Below are positions 6,970 to 13,148 of a DNA stretch of 14,164 bases, one piece after another (within the stretch, counting starts at the first letter, position 1; each line of letters begins with the position of its first letter). The translations under genes were made by a program, and so were the position numbers. The stretch is taken from NCBI GenBank assembly GCA_002451015.1, contig DKBB01000399.1:3910-18073 (forward strand), in the 5' to 3' direction. This stretch comes from Acidobacteria bacterium UBA6911. GTDB lineage: Bacteria > Acidobacteriota > UBA6911. The notes below the pieces were generated by a model that searched no databases, was not told where the DNA came from, and worked only from the letters and a program-made list of their open reading frames with translations.

Positions 6970-8184
6970 ATGGGAGACAGGCCGAAAGTATTGATGATTG
7001 TAACAACGGACACAAAGGCGATGGAAGCCGGATTTATCAGGCAGTGCCTTGAGGACAGCGGTTTGAAAGTCTACCACATGGATCCCAGCGTCCGTGAAAC
7101 GGTGGAGGGCGGCGCTGAAATTACTCCCGACCGGATTGCGGAAGCCGCCGGAAAGACGATGCCTGAGATACGTTCTCTGAACCACGAGGCGAAATGCCTG
7201 GAGATCATGACCGAAGGCTCTGTTCGATGCGCTCAGGCGTTGCATCGGGAGGTCGGGCTCAGCGGAATCATTGGAGCAGGCGGATCGCTGGGAACGGACC
7301 TGGCGACGGCCGTCATGAGAAGTTTCCCGTTCGGGTTGCCCAAGGTAATGATTTCGACCATGGCTTCCGGCATGACCCGGCCGTTTGTGGGGACCAAGGA
7401 TATCATGATGGTTCCCTCGATATGTGATGTGGCCGGCTTGAATGCCATCACTCGGCTGGTGTTTGGCAACAGCGCCCGGGCACTGGCGGGTATGGCCCGC
7501 GGATACTCCAGATCGCACGGATCGGATAAACCGGTGATCGCGCTGTCCACTCTTGGTACCACGGAAAAATGCTGCAGCACCATAAGAGAATTCCTCGAGA
7601 AGAATGGATTCGAGGTGATGGTATTTCATACGCAGGGTATAGGCGGCGTTGCCATGGATGAAACGATCCTGGAGCGGGATGTATCCGTCGCCATTAATCT
7701 GTCGCTGATTGAGGTAGGGGATTATCTATGCCAGGGTCTGTTCAGTGGAGGGCCGGATCGTTGTAAGGCCTCGCTGGAAAAAGGCATCCCGACTATCTTC
7801 GCGCCCGGCAATATCGATTTCATGGTCGGCGGACCGCTGGAGGCTGCAAAAGTGCAATTTCCGGGCAGGAGGTATCATGTCCATAATCCCGAACTGACGG
7901 CTGTACGGGCGGAAGCGGAGGAGTTTCTGCAGGTAGCGGAACATATGGCGGGGCTTATCCGGGAGGCGAAGGGGCCGGTTTCCTTTTTCGTGCCGCTGCT
8001 CGGCTTCTCTGCGCATGACAGCGAACAGGGGGAACTGCATGACCTGGCGCTGCCGCCTGTTTTCGCGGAACATTTAAAGAAAGTGCTGCCCGGCGGCGTG
8101 CCCCTGACTGTCCTTCCATATCATATCAACGACGAAAGGTTCGCAGTCAGGATAGCCGAACAGGCCGTCGAGTACCTCAAATAG
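6970..8184 (+). CDS. Tm-1-like / UPF0261 family protein, canonical paralogue
   Basis: 404 aa, full length. The start ATG is preceded by GGAGGAG (6961-6967). Family features: VLMIVTTDTKAMEA near the start, glycine-rich loop GAGGSLGTDLA (102-112), FGLPKVMISTMASG (121-134), TRPFVGTKDIMMV (136-148), CDVAGLNAITR (152-162), FHTQGIGGVAMDE (219-231), FAPGNIDFMVGGPLE (277-291) and VPLLGFSAHDSE (341-352). This copy keeps the glycine loop and ASG-TRP-VG segment that the 2385 copy has lost. It closes the carboxylase operon, 75 bp after the biotin carboxylase. Tm-1 family proteins bind ATP in the tomato member; a bacterial reaction is not known to me. It is likely a functional partner of the carboxylase, perhaps as a pair with the first paralogue (inference). 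It ends in convergent arrangement with the methyltransferase, 5 bp stop to stop. Confidence 0.87.
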   Translation: MGDRPKVLMIVTTDTKAMEAGFIRQCLEDSGLKVYHMDPSVRETVEGGAEITPDRIAEAAGKTMPEIRSLNHEAKCLEIMTEGSVRCAQALHREVGLSGIIGAGGSLGTDLATAVMRSFPFGLPKVMISTMASGMTRPFVGTKDIMMVPSICDVAGLNAITRLVFGNSARALAGMARGYSRSHGSDKPVIALSTLGTTEKCCSTIREFLEKNGFEVMVFHTQGIGGVAMDETILERDVSVAINLSLIEVGDYLCQGLFSGGPDRCKASLEKGIPTIFAPGNIDFMVGGPLEAAKVQFPGRRYHVHNPELTAVRAEAEEFLQVAEHMAGLIREAKGPVSFFVPLLGFSAHDSEQGELHDLALPPVFAEHLKKVLPGGVPLTVLPYHINDERFAVRIAEQAVEYLK

Positions 8185-8195
8185 ATCCTCTATTT
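8179..8195. terminator. Small stem-loop between convergent genes, weak terminator candidate
   Basis: AAATAGA-TCC-TCTATTT forms a perfect 7-bp stem with a 3-nt loop and spans both convergent stop codons. The stem is AT-rich and there is no clear T-tract on either side, so intrinsic termination is uncertain. Confidence 0.3.
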
Positions 8196-8951
8196 CAACC
8201 GGCCGTAGTACATCCTGGTTGTGTATATAAACGCTACCCGACCGCCAACCTGATGTTTTTGGAAAGCTTCCGATAGGGCATCCAGCATTGGGATGTGGTT
8301 GGGATGGCCTGCTTCGGGCGTGTAGGAGGACGAAAGAAGACGTCCCTTGGTTCCCACAAGGTCAAATTCCTGTTGATTTCGGAAAGTCTTCGACTGAAAT
8401 CCGTTTTTGCCGAAAAAATCCGCTACGGAAACATTATAGATCTCTTTGAAGTTGAATTGCCTATAGTCCGGTGCATAGCGCTGGAGAAGCTCTTCGTATG
8501 ATTTGAGAAAAGGCGTGGATCCGGTCTCGCGCTCATTCCAGACGATCATTCCCGTACCACCCGGCCTGAGAATGCGAATAAATTCCCGGCGGCTTTTATC
8601 AACCTCGAACCAGTGAAAGGCCTGCCCCGTTACTACAAAATCCGCGCTTGCTTCCGGCAGATTCGTAGCTTCCGCCCGGCCGTCAATGCTGCGGAATCCC
8701 GGGAACCGGCCAAGCAGTTTTTCACCGGCTTCCCGCATTTCAGGATTTGGTTCCACCGCGGATACGGGATTCCCGTTCTGCAGGAACATTTCGGATAAAA
8801 AGCCGGTCCCGGAGCCGATGTCGGCAACCGGCGATCCTGACGTCAGGCTGCATTCAACCTGGAGGGTCAGGATCACGTCCTGCGGGTATCGGGGGCGATA
8901 TTGCGAATAATGATCCACCCTGCTTGAAAAACGTTTTGTCGGATCCTTCAT
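8190..8951 (-). CDS. Class I SAM-dependent methyltransferase
   Basis: 253 aa. Rossmann-type methyltransferase: motif I VADIGSGTGFLS (42-53), acidic residue after strand 2 in AVEPNPEM (65-72, Glu67 likely binding the SAM ribose), DGRAEATNLPEASADFVV (90-107), GQAFHWF (109-115) and FIRILRPGGTGMIVW (124-138). These place it in the methyltransferase type 11/25 group of small-molecule methyltransferases. The C-terminal 90 residues are less conserved and would determine the substrate, which I cannot name. It stands alone, convergent with the Tm-1-like gene and divergent from the sugar-acid operon, so it is probably unrelated to either. The ATG at 8951 has only a weak ribosome site (AAGGTC). Confidence 0.85.
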   Translation of the reverse strand: MKDPTKRFSSRVDHYSQYRPRYPQDVILTLQVECSLTSGSPVADIGSGTGFLSEMFLQNGNPVSAVEPNPEMREAGEKLLGRFPGFRSIDGRAEATNLPEASADFVVTGQAFHWFEVDKSRREFIRILRPGGTGMIVWNERETGSTPFLKSYEELLQRYAPDYRQFNFKEIYNVSVADFFGKNGFQSKTFRNQQEFDLVGTKGRLLSSSYTPEAGHPNHIPMLDALSEAFQKHQVGGRVAFIYTTRMYYGRLK

Positions 8952-9013
8952 GTATTAGACCTTACCATTCCATTTATACGAATTCCATCAACGGCAGGCG
9001 GAACAGACCCATG

Positions 9014-9208
9014 TTAGCCCGTATTTCTCACGAGGCTTCTACTGCGGCGGCACAAAGGGCCATGTCTACTGCGTTGTGATTCCTCGGATTCCTCAACGTA
9101 CTGTCAAGTACGTTTCCGGGATCTTCGGTCGCATGCCTTGTATCCACGACCTTCTGTACCGCCTAGTGTAAGCGAAGCGACCGGAACCCCGTGAGAAACG
9201 CGGGCTAG
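9014..9208. repeat. About 195-bp near-palindromic element with terminal inverted repeats (MITE-like)
   Basis: The outer arms are 9014-9035 (TTAGCCCGTATTTCTCACG...) and 9187-9208 (...CGTGAGAAACGCGGGCTAG), matching at 18 of 22 positions as inverted repeats. Inside, GCGGCGGCACAAAGG near 9044-9058 mirrors CCTTCTGTACCGCC near 9150-9163. The centre is CGTACT-GTCA-AGTACG (9097-9112). The whole segment can fold into one long hairpin with bulges. No transposase is encoded. It looks like a non-autonomous mobile or repeated palindromic element; sequences of this kind recur between genes in sulfate-reducing and syntrophic Desulfobacterota (recollection, not checked). Confidence 0.65.
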
Positions 9209-9216
9209 TTATGTCG

Positions 9217-9245
9217 GATACAAAAGAGGCGCAAATCTGTATAAT
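9217..9245 (+). promoter_or_regulatory. Candidate sigma-70 promoter for the sugar-acid operon
   Basis: A perfect -10 box TATAAT lies at 9240-9245. At 17-bp spacing the -35 position reads GATACA (9217-9222), a weak match to TTGACA. Transcription would start near 9252, about 95 nt before the preferred SDR start. The weak -35 would fit activator control. It sits just downstream of the palindromic element. Confidence 0.45.
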
Positions 9246-9331
9246 GACGGTACCCTGATTCCCGGCTGCATACGGCATCGCGGCAGGAAATCATAATGAA
9301 TACGGGACTGCGTTAATACCCAATGAAACAC

Positions 9332-9340
9332 GGAAAGGAC
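9332..9340 (+). promoter_or_regulatory. Ribosome binding site deciding the SDR start
   Basis: GGAAAGGAC, with AGGA ending 7 nt before GTG 9347. The upstream in-frame ATG at 9323 has no Shine-Dalgarno sequence, so the GTG is preferred. Confidence 0.5.
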
Positions 9341-9346
9341 GGAATT

Positions 9347-10180
9347 GTGGATCTTGACGAACTCATCAGTCAGTATGATTTGAACAACCGCGTCGTTGCC
9401 GTGACCGGTGGTGCCGGAGTTCTGTGTGGCGAGATGGTCTGCGCCTTGGCCGGCTGCAATGCAAACGTTGCCGTAATCGATCGGGAACCGGAAGAATTTG
9501 AGCGGTTGATGAATGATGCGGATCTCCCCGCGGAGCGCATCATGATACTGGACGGGGATGTGCTGGACAGGGGATCGGTGGAGCGTACGGCCCGGGAGAT
9601 TCTGAATGAGTGGGGGAAAATCGACTGCCTGATCAACGGAGCGGGTGGGAACGACCCGGATGCCACAACCGGCGAGGCGAATACTTTCTTCGAACTGCCG
9701 GAAGAGGCGATCCGCTTCGTTTCCGATCTCAACCTGCTGGGAACCATAATTCCAAGCCAGGTGTTCGGGAAAAGCATGGCCTGGCAGAATGAGGGGGTGA
9801 TCCTGAATATTTCGTCGATGAACGCTTTCCGTCCCCTGACGCGCATTCCGGCTTATTCTGCGGCTAAAGCGGCCGTATCGAATTTTACCCAATGGTTGGC
9901 CGTCCACATGGCTCAGGAGTATTCCCCGAATATTCGTGTAAACGCGATCGCTCCAGGATTTTTCCTGACGGAACAGAATCGTTTTCTACTCACGGATGAG
10001 GAAACGGGCGAATGGACCTCACGCGGCCAACGCATTCTTGACCACACTCCCATGGGCCGCTTCGGAACCGCGGAAGATCTACTGGGCGCGGTGTTATGGC
10101 TCTTATCGCCTTTGTCCCAATTCGTTACGGGAATTGTCCTTCCCATCGACGGCGGTTTCTCGGCTTATTCCGGAGTGTAA
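9347..10180 (+). CDS. SDR oxidoreductase, D-mannonate oxidoreductase / fructuronate reductase type
   Basis: 277 aa from GTG 9347 (285 from ATG 9323). Classical short-chain dehydrogenase: cofactor loop TGGAGVLCG (20-28), Asp45 at the end of strand 2 suggesting NAD(H), NGAGG (97-101), Ser156/157 in NISSMNAF (154-161), and YSAAK (170-174) giving catalytic Tyr and Lys. The loop ending GVLCG, the stretch SSMNAFRPLTRIPAYSAAK and the C-terminus GGFSAYSGV are characteristic, as I remember them, of the YjmF/UxuB-like SDRs that interconvert D-fructuronate and D-mannonate. That substrate fits the sugar-acid genes that follow. A general 2-keto-gluconate/gluconate 5-dehydrogenase activity is the main alternative. 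It is first in the operon; the next gene starts 90 bp on. Confidence 0.85.
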   Translation: MDLDELISQYDLNNRVVAVTGGAGVLCGEMVCALAGCNANVAVIDREPEEFERLMNDADLPAERIMILDGDVLDRGSVERTAREILNEWGKIDCLINGAGGNDPDATTGEANTFFELPEEAIRFVSDLNLLGTIIPSQVFGKSMAWQNEGVILNISSMNAFRPLTRIPAYSAAKAAVSNFTQWLAVHMAQEYSPNIRVNAIAPGFFLTEQNRFLLTDEETGEWTSRGQRILDHTPMGRFGTAEDLLGAVLWLLSPLSQFVTGIVLPIDGGFSAYSGV

Positions 10181-10184
10181 ATAA

Positions 10185-10258
10185 GTCTAAATTGGAAGGT
10201 CTAAATATAAATGTCTAAGCTCAAGCATGCATTTGAATTTATATTTTAGACATTAGAC
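10185..10258. repeat. GTCTAA repeat cluster with inverted repeat between SDR and LarA-like gene
   Basis: GTCTAA occurs at 10185, 10199 and 10213, exactly 14 nt apart, and its complement TTAGAC at 10246 and 10253. GTCTAAATATAAAT (10199-10212) pairs with 10237-10251 with one bulged base, giving an AT-rich hairpin with GCATGC in the loop. It could be an operator array, an mRNA processing or stability hairpin, or a repeat-expansion relic. Confidence 0.55.
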
Positions 10259-10270
10259 AGGATTTTGGAG

Positions 10271-11545
10271 ATGATACTTTTCAGTCAGGGATCCCCGGAA
10301 ACGGCATTTACAGTCGAAGAATTGCGGAATGCTCTTTTCACCAGTTTCGATCAATTGGGTGATAGGAAACGTGTGGTTGCCGTTCCGCCGGATTTTACGC
10401 GATATCATTCCCAGTCTGGATTATTGACGGAACTGTCTTGGGAATACTACCAAGAAAGACTTGCGGATGTCCTGCCCGCCACCGGCACCCATTTTGCGAT
10501 GACCCGCGCAGAAAAAGAAATAATGTTCGGACGCGTGCCGGAGGAACTGTTCCGGGTTCATGACTACAAGAACGCTTCGACGACCTTGGGAGAAGTGCCT
10601 GGCGCGTACGTCAGGGAAGTATCCGGGGAAATCGTCGACTACAGCATTCCGATCCAGCTCAATCGTCTGCTGGCCGACGGAAAACACGACCTGATTCTCT
10701 CCATTGGACAGGTGGTGCCCCACGAAGTGATCGGGATGGCCGGGTACAACAAGAATCTTTTTGTCGGAACCGGCGGTGCCGAAACGATCAACCGGACCCA
10801 CTTCCTCGGGGCCGCCTACGGGATGGAACGGATGATGGGCCGTGCCGATACCCCCGTCCGAAAAGTATTGAATTACGGCTCGGAACATTTCGCACGGCAT
10901 CTTCCGGTTATGTATGTCCTGACGGTGGTTGGAAAGAACGTCGAGGGGAAGCTTGTCATTCGCGGACTTTTCATCGGAGATGATGCGGAGTGTTTCCGCC
11001 GGGCTGCGAAGCTTTCTCTGGCTGTCAACTTTCAGATTCTGGATGCACCAATAAAAAAGGTGGTGGTCTATCTCGACCCGGCGGAATTCAAAAGCACCTG
11101 GCTGTGCAATAAAAGCGTTTACAGAACCCGGATGGCGATAGCCGACGGAGGAGAACTTATTGTTCTCGCCCCCGGCCTGGAGCGATTCGGCGAGGATGAG
11201 GCGATCGACGCCTTGATACGCAAATACGGTTATGCCGGCACGGCGGCGGTGCTCGAGGCTGTCCGATCGCAGGAGGATCTACAGGGGAGCCTGACTACGG
11301 CCGCTCATCTGATCCATGGATCTTCTGAAGGAAGGTTTACAATCACGTATTGTCCGGGTAGCCTTTCGCGGCAGGAAATTGAAGGCGTTCATTACTCCTA
11401 TGAGGATCTGCGCCTGATGACTGAGAAATACGATCCTGCTGTCCTCGCGGAGGGCATCAATACGATGGCGGACGGTGAGGAGATTTATTATATTTCCAAT
11501 CCTGCCCTGGGGCTCTGGGCTCACCGGGAACGTTTCGAACAGTAA
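10271..11545 (+). CDS. LarA-like (DUF2088) nickel-dependent 2-hydroxyacid racemase/epimerase family; possible D-mannonate/D-gluconate 2-epimerase
   Basis: 424 aa from ATG 10271 (AGGA 8 nt upstream); a TTG at 10265 is the alternative. LarA-family motifs: PPDFTR (39-44, Asp41 and Arg44 as in LarA DxTR), TGTHFAMT (71-78, His74), VVPHEVIGMAGYNK (148-161, His151 and Lys161 as counterparts of LarA His174 and pincer-binding Lys184), and ETINRTHFLG (171-180, His177). The segment after GMAG is 2-3 residues shorter than GFSGGAK in lactate racemase. LarA uses a nickel-pincer nucleotide cofactor made by LarB, LarC and LarE (not in the window). Family surveys have reported members acting on D-gluconate at C2; the neighbours, mannonate oxidoreductase upstream and 6-phosphogluconate dehydrogenase 26 bp downstream, fit exactly that role. 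Family sure, substrate inferred. Confidence 0.85.
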   Translation: MILFSQGSPETAFTVEELRNALFTSFDQLGDRKRVVAVPPDFTRYHSQSGLLTELSWEYYQERLADVLPATGTHFAMTRAEKEIMFGRVPEELFRVHDYKNASTTLGEVPGAYVREVSGEIVDYSIPIQLNRLLADGKHDLILSIGQVVPHEVIGMAGYNKNLFVGTGGAETINRTHFLGAAYGMERMMGRADTPVRKVLNYGSEHFARHLPVMYVLTVVGKNVEGKLVIRGLFIGDDAECFRRAAKLSLAVNFQILDAPIKKVVVYLDPAEFKSTWLCNKSVYRTRMAIADGGELIVLAPGLERFGEDEAIDALIRKYGYAGTAAVLEAVRSQEDLQGSLTTAAHLIHGSSEGRFTITYCPGSLSRQEIEGVHYSYEDLRLMTEKYDPAVLAEGINTMADGEEIYYISNPALGLWAHRERFEQ

Positions 11546-11571
11546 GTTCAAAAGGACTTGCGGAGATAAGG

Positions 11572-13041
11572 ATGAAAGAAAAAGCGGATATCGGAATGGT
11601 CGGCCTGGCGGTCATGGGTGAAAATCTTTCCCTGAACATGGAAAGCAAAGGTTTCACGGTTGCCCTTTATAATCGCACGGTTCCAGGTGTTGAAGAGCAT
11701 GTCGTATCCCGATTCGTCAAAGGTCGGGGGCAGGGTAAAAAATTTATCGGCTCGGAAAGTCTGGAGGATCTTGTCCGTTCGCTGGCGGTTCCCCGTCGAA
11801 TCATGATGATGGTAAAAGCGGGAGACGCCGTGGATGCCCTGATCGATCAGCTGATCCCGCTGCTCGACAAAGGGGATATCCTGATAGACGGGGGAAATTC
11901 CTATTTTGCAGACACAGTTCGCAGAACGAAATATGTCGAATCCAAAGGCATGCTTTTTATCGGGACCGGGGTGTCGGGAGGAGAAGAGGGAGCCCTACTG
12001 GGACCCTCCATCATGCCGGGCGGGTCGCCGGAAGCCTGGCCTCATGTGAAACCGATTTTTCAGGCCATAGCAGCCGGGGTTGACGATGGATCCGTCTGCT
12101 GCGACTGGGTAGGGCGTGACGGCGCCGGTCACTTCGTCAAAATGGTCCATAACGGGATTGAATACGGGGACATGCAGCTCATCTGCGAAGCGTACCTGGT
12201 GATGAAGGACCTGCTTGGAATGTCTCCGATGGAGATGCACGAGGTCTTCAAGCGATGGAATCAGGGGGATCTCAACAGCTACCTGATTCAGATCACAGCC
12301 GACATCCTGGCGTATCCGGATACGGACGGCGAACCGCTGGTGGATAAGATACTCGATACCGCCGGGCAGAAGGGGACGGGGAAGTGGGCGAGCGCAGTCG
12401 CCCTGGACCTGGGAATCCCGCTGACTTTGATCAGTGAAGCTGTGTATGCCCGGTGTCTTTCCGCGGTCAAGCAGGAGAGAGTGGAAGCGTCCAAAGTGCT
12501 GTCTGCACCGCCCGGGGAGTTTTCGGGGGACCGGAGCGCGCTCATAAACGACCTCGAACAGGCGCTCTATGCCTCCAAAATCGTTTCCTACACGCAGGGA
12601 TTTACGCTGCTTCGGGAAGCCGCGAAGGAGTACGGCTGGGACCTGGACCACGGGGCAATCGCGATGCTCTGGCGGGGCGGTTGCATCATCCGCTCGGTGT
12701 TTCTATCAAAAATCAGGGACGCTTTCGGCCGGAATCCGGATTTGTCGAACCTGATGCTGGATCCTTTCTTCAGGGAGCGGATTGAGCGATCGCAGCAAGC
12801 CTGGCGGCGGGTTGTTTCGACAGCCGTACTGCATGGCGTCTGGGTGCCCGCCCTGTCCACGGCTCTGTGTTACTACGACGGCTTCAGGAATGCACGGCTT
12901 CCCGCCAACCTGCTTCAGGCCCAGAGGGATTATTTCGGGGCGCATCAGTACGAACGGATCGACGCCTCCAGGGGGCGTTTCTTCCATACGAACTGGACGG
13001 GCCGCGGCGGCGATACCGCCTCATCATCCTATACTCTCTGA
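11572..13041 (+). CDS. gnd: 6-phosphogluconate dehydrogenase, decarboxylating
   Basis: 489 aa, full length of the long-form enzyme. It oxidatively decarboxylates 6-phosphogluconate to ribulose 5-phosphate and CO2. N-terminal Rossmann domain with GLAVMG (11-16) and NRT (34-36), which favours NADP. ILIDGGNS (103-110); substrate loop SGGEEGA (135-141); catalytic GHFVKMVHNGIEYGD (186-200) with Lys190, His193, Asn194 and Glu197; GTGKW (268-272); and C-terminal RDYFGAHQYE (452-461) with Arg452 and His458 from the partner subunit. All expected catalytic residues are present, so this is a true 6PGDH, not a general beta-hydroxyacid dehydrogenase. CGGAGATAAGG directly precedes the ATG. Its position after the mannonate/gluconate-type genes suggests a catabolic, pathway-specific copy. 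Confidence 0.95.
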   Translation: MKEKADIGMVGLAVMGENLSLNMESKGFTVALYNRTVPGVEEHVVSRFVKGRGQGKKFIGSESLEDLVRSLAVPRRIMMMVKAGDAVDALIDQLIPLLDKGDILIDGGNSYFADTVRRTKYVESKGMLFIGTGVSGGEEGALLGPSIMPGGSPEAWPHVKPIFQAIAAGVDDGSVCCDWVGRDGAGHFVKMVHNGIEYGDMQLICEAYLVMKDLLGMSPMEMHEVFKRWNQGDLNSYLIQITADILAYPDTDGEPLVDKILDTAGQKGTGKWASAVALDLGIPLTLISEAVYARCLSAVKQERVEASKVLSAPPGEFSGDRSALINDLEQALYASKIVSYTQGFTLLREAAKEYGWDLDHGAIAMLWRGGCIIRSVFLSKIRDAFGRNPDLSNLMLDPFFRERIERSQQAWRRVVSTAVLHGVWVPALSTALCYYDGFRNARLPANLLQAQRDYFGAHQYERIDASRGRFFHTNWTGRGGDTASSSYTL

Positions 13042-13094
13042 TGATTTGATTGAATATTTAGGGAAACGCATAGAAAAAGGTAAGAACATCAACG

Positions 13095-13129
13095 TTCAAT
13101 CTTCAATCTGCAATTTTCAATCTTCAATT
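13095..13129. repeat. Five tandem heptamers upstream of the kinase gene
   Basis: Consecutive 7-nt units: TTCAATC, TTCAATC, TGCAATT, TTCAATC, TTCAATT. The array fills the middle of the 107-bp gap between gnd and the kinase and ends 6 nt before the GAGGAG ribosome site (13136-13141). It is low-complexity, probably slippage-derived, and may vary in unit number between strains. Confidence 0.6.
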
Positions 13130-13148
13130 TAATTTGAGGAGTTGATTT

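Larger units (their letters stand above)
8952..9346. other. Intergenic region upstream of the sugar-acid operon
   Basis: This 395-bp gap holds a long near-palindromic element (9014-9208) and then a candidate promoter (9217-9245). The remaining 5' leader (about 9252-9346) shows no riboswitch-like structure that I can support. I see no gene. Short frames here lack ribosome sites or are only a few codons long. Confidence 0.6.

Noticed and set aside
6929..6994. 21-codon frame between biotin carboxylase and the second Tm-1-like gene
   Set aside because: No ribosome site, and it overlaps the strong GGAGGAG and start codon of the downstream gene in another frame.
9296..9316. Six-codon ORF (ATG to TAA) with an AGGA site just before the SDR gene, possible leader peptide
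   Set aside because: No attenuator hairpins or run of regulatory codons; six codons with a chance ribosome-like site are expected by chance.
9296..9346. ATG 9323 as the SDR start
   Set aside because: No Shine-Dalgarno sequence upstream, whereas GTG 9347 has GGAAAGGAC at good spacing and gives the usual family N-terminus; it remains a possible alternative.
13095..13129. Tandem heptamers read as a CRISPR fragment
   Set aside because: Units are 7 nt and contiguous with no spacers; no cas genes are present.
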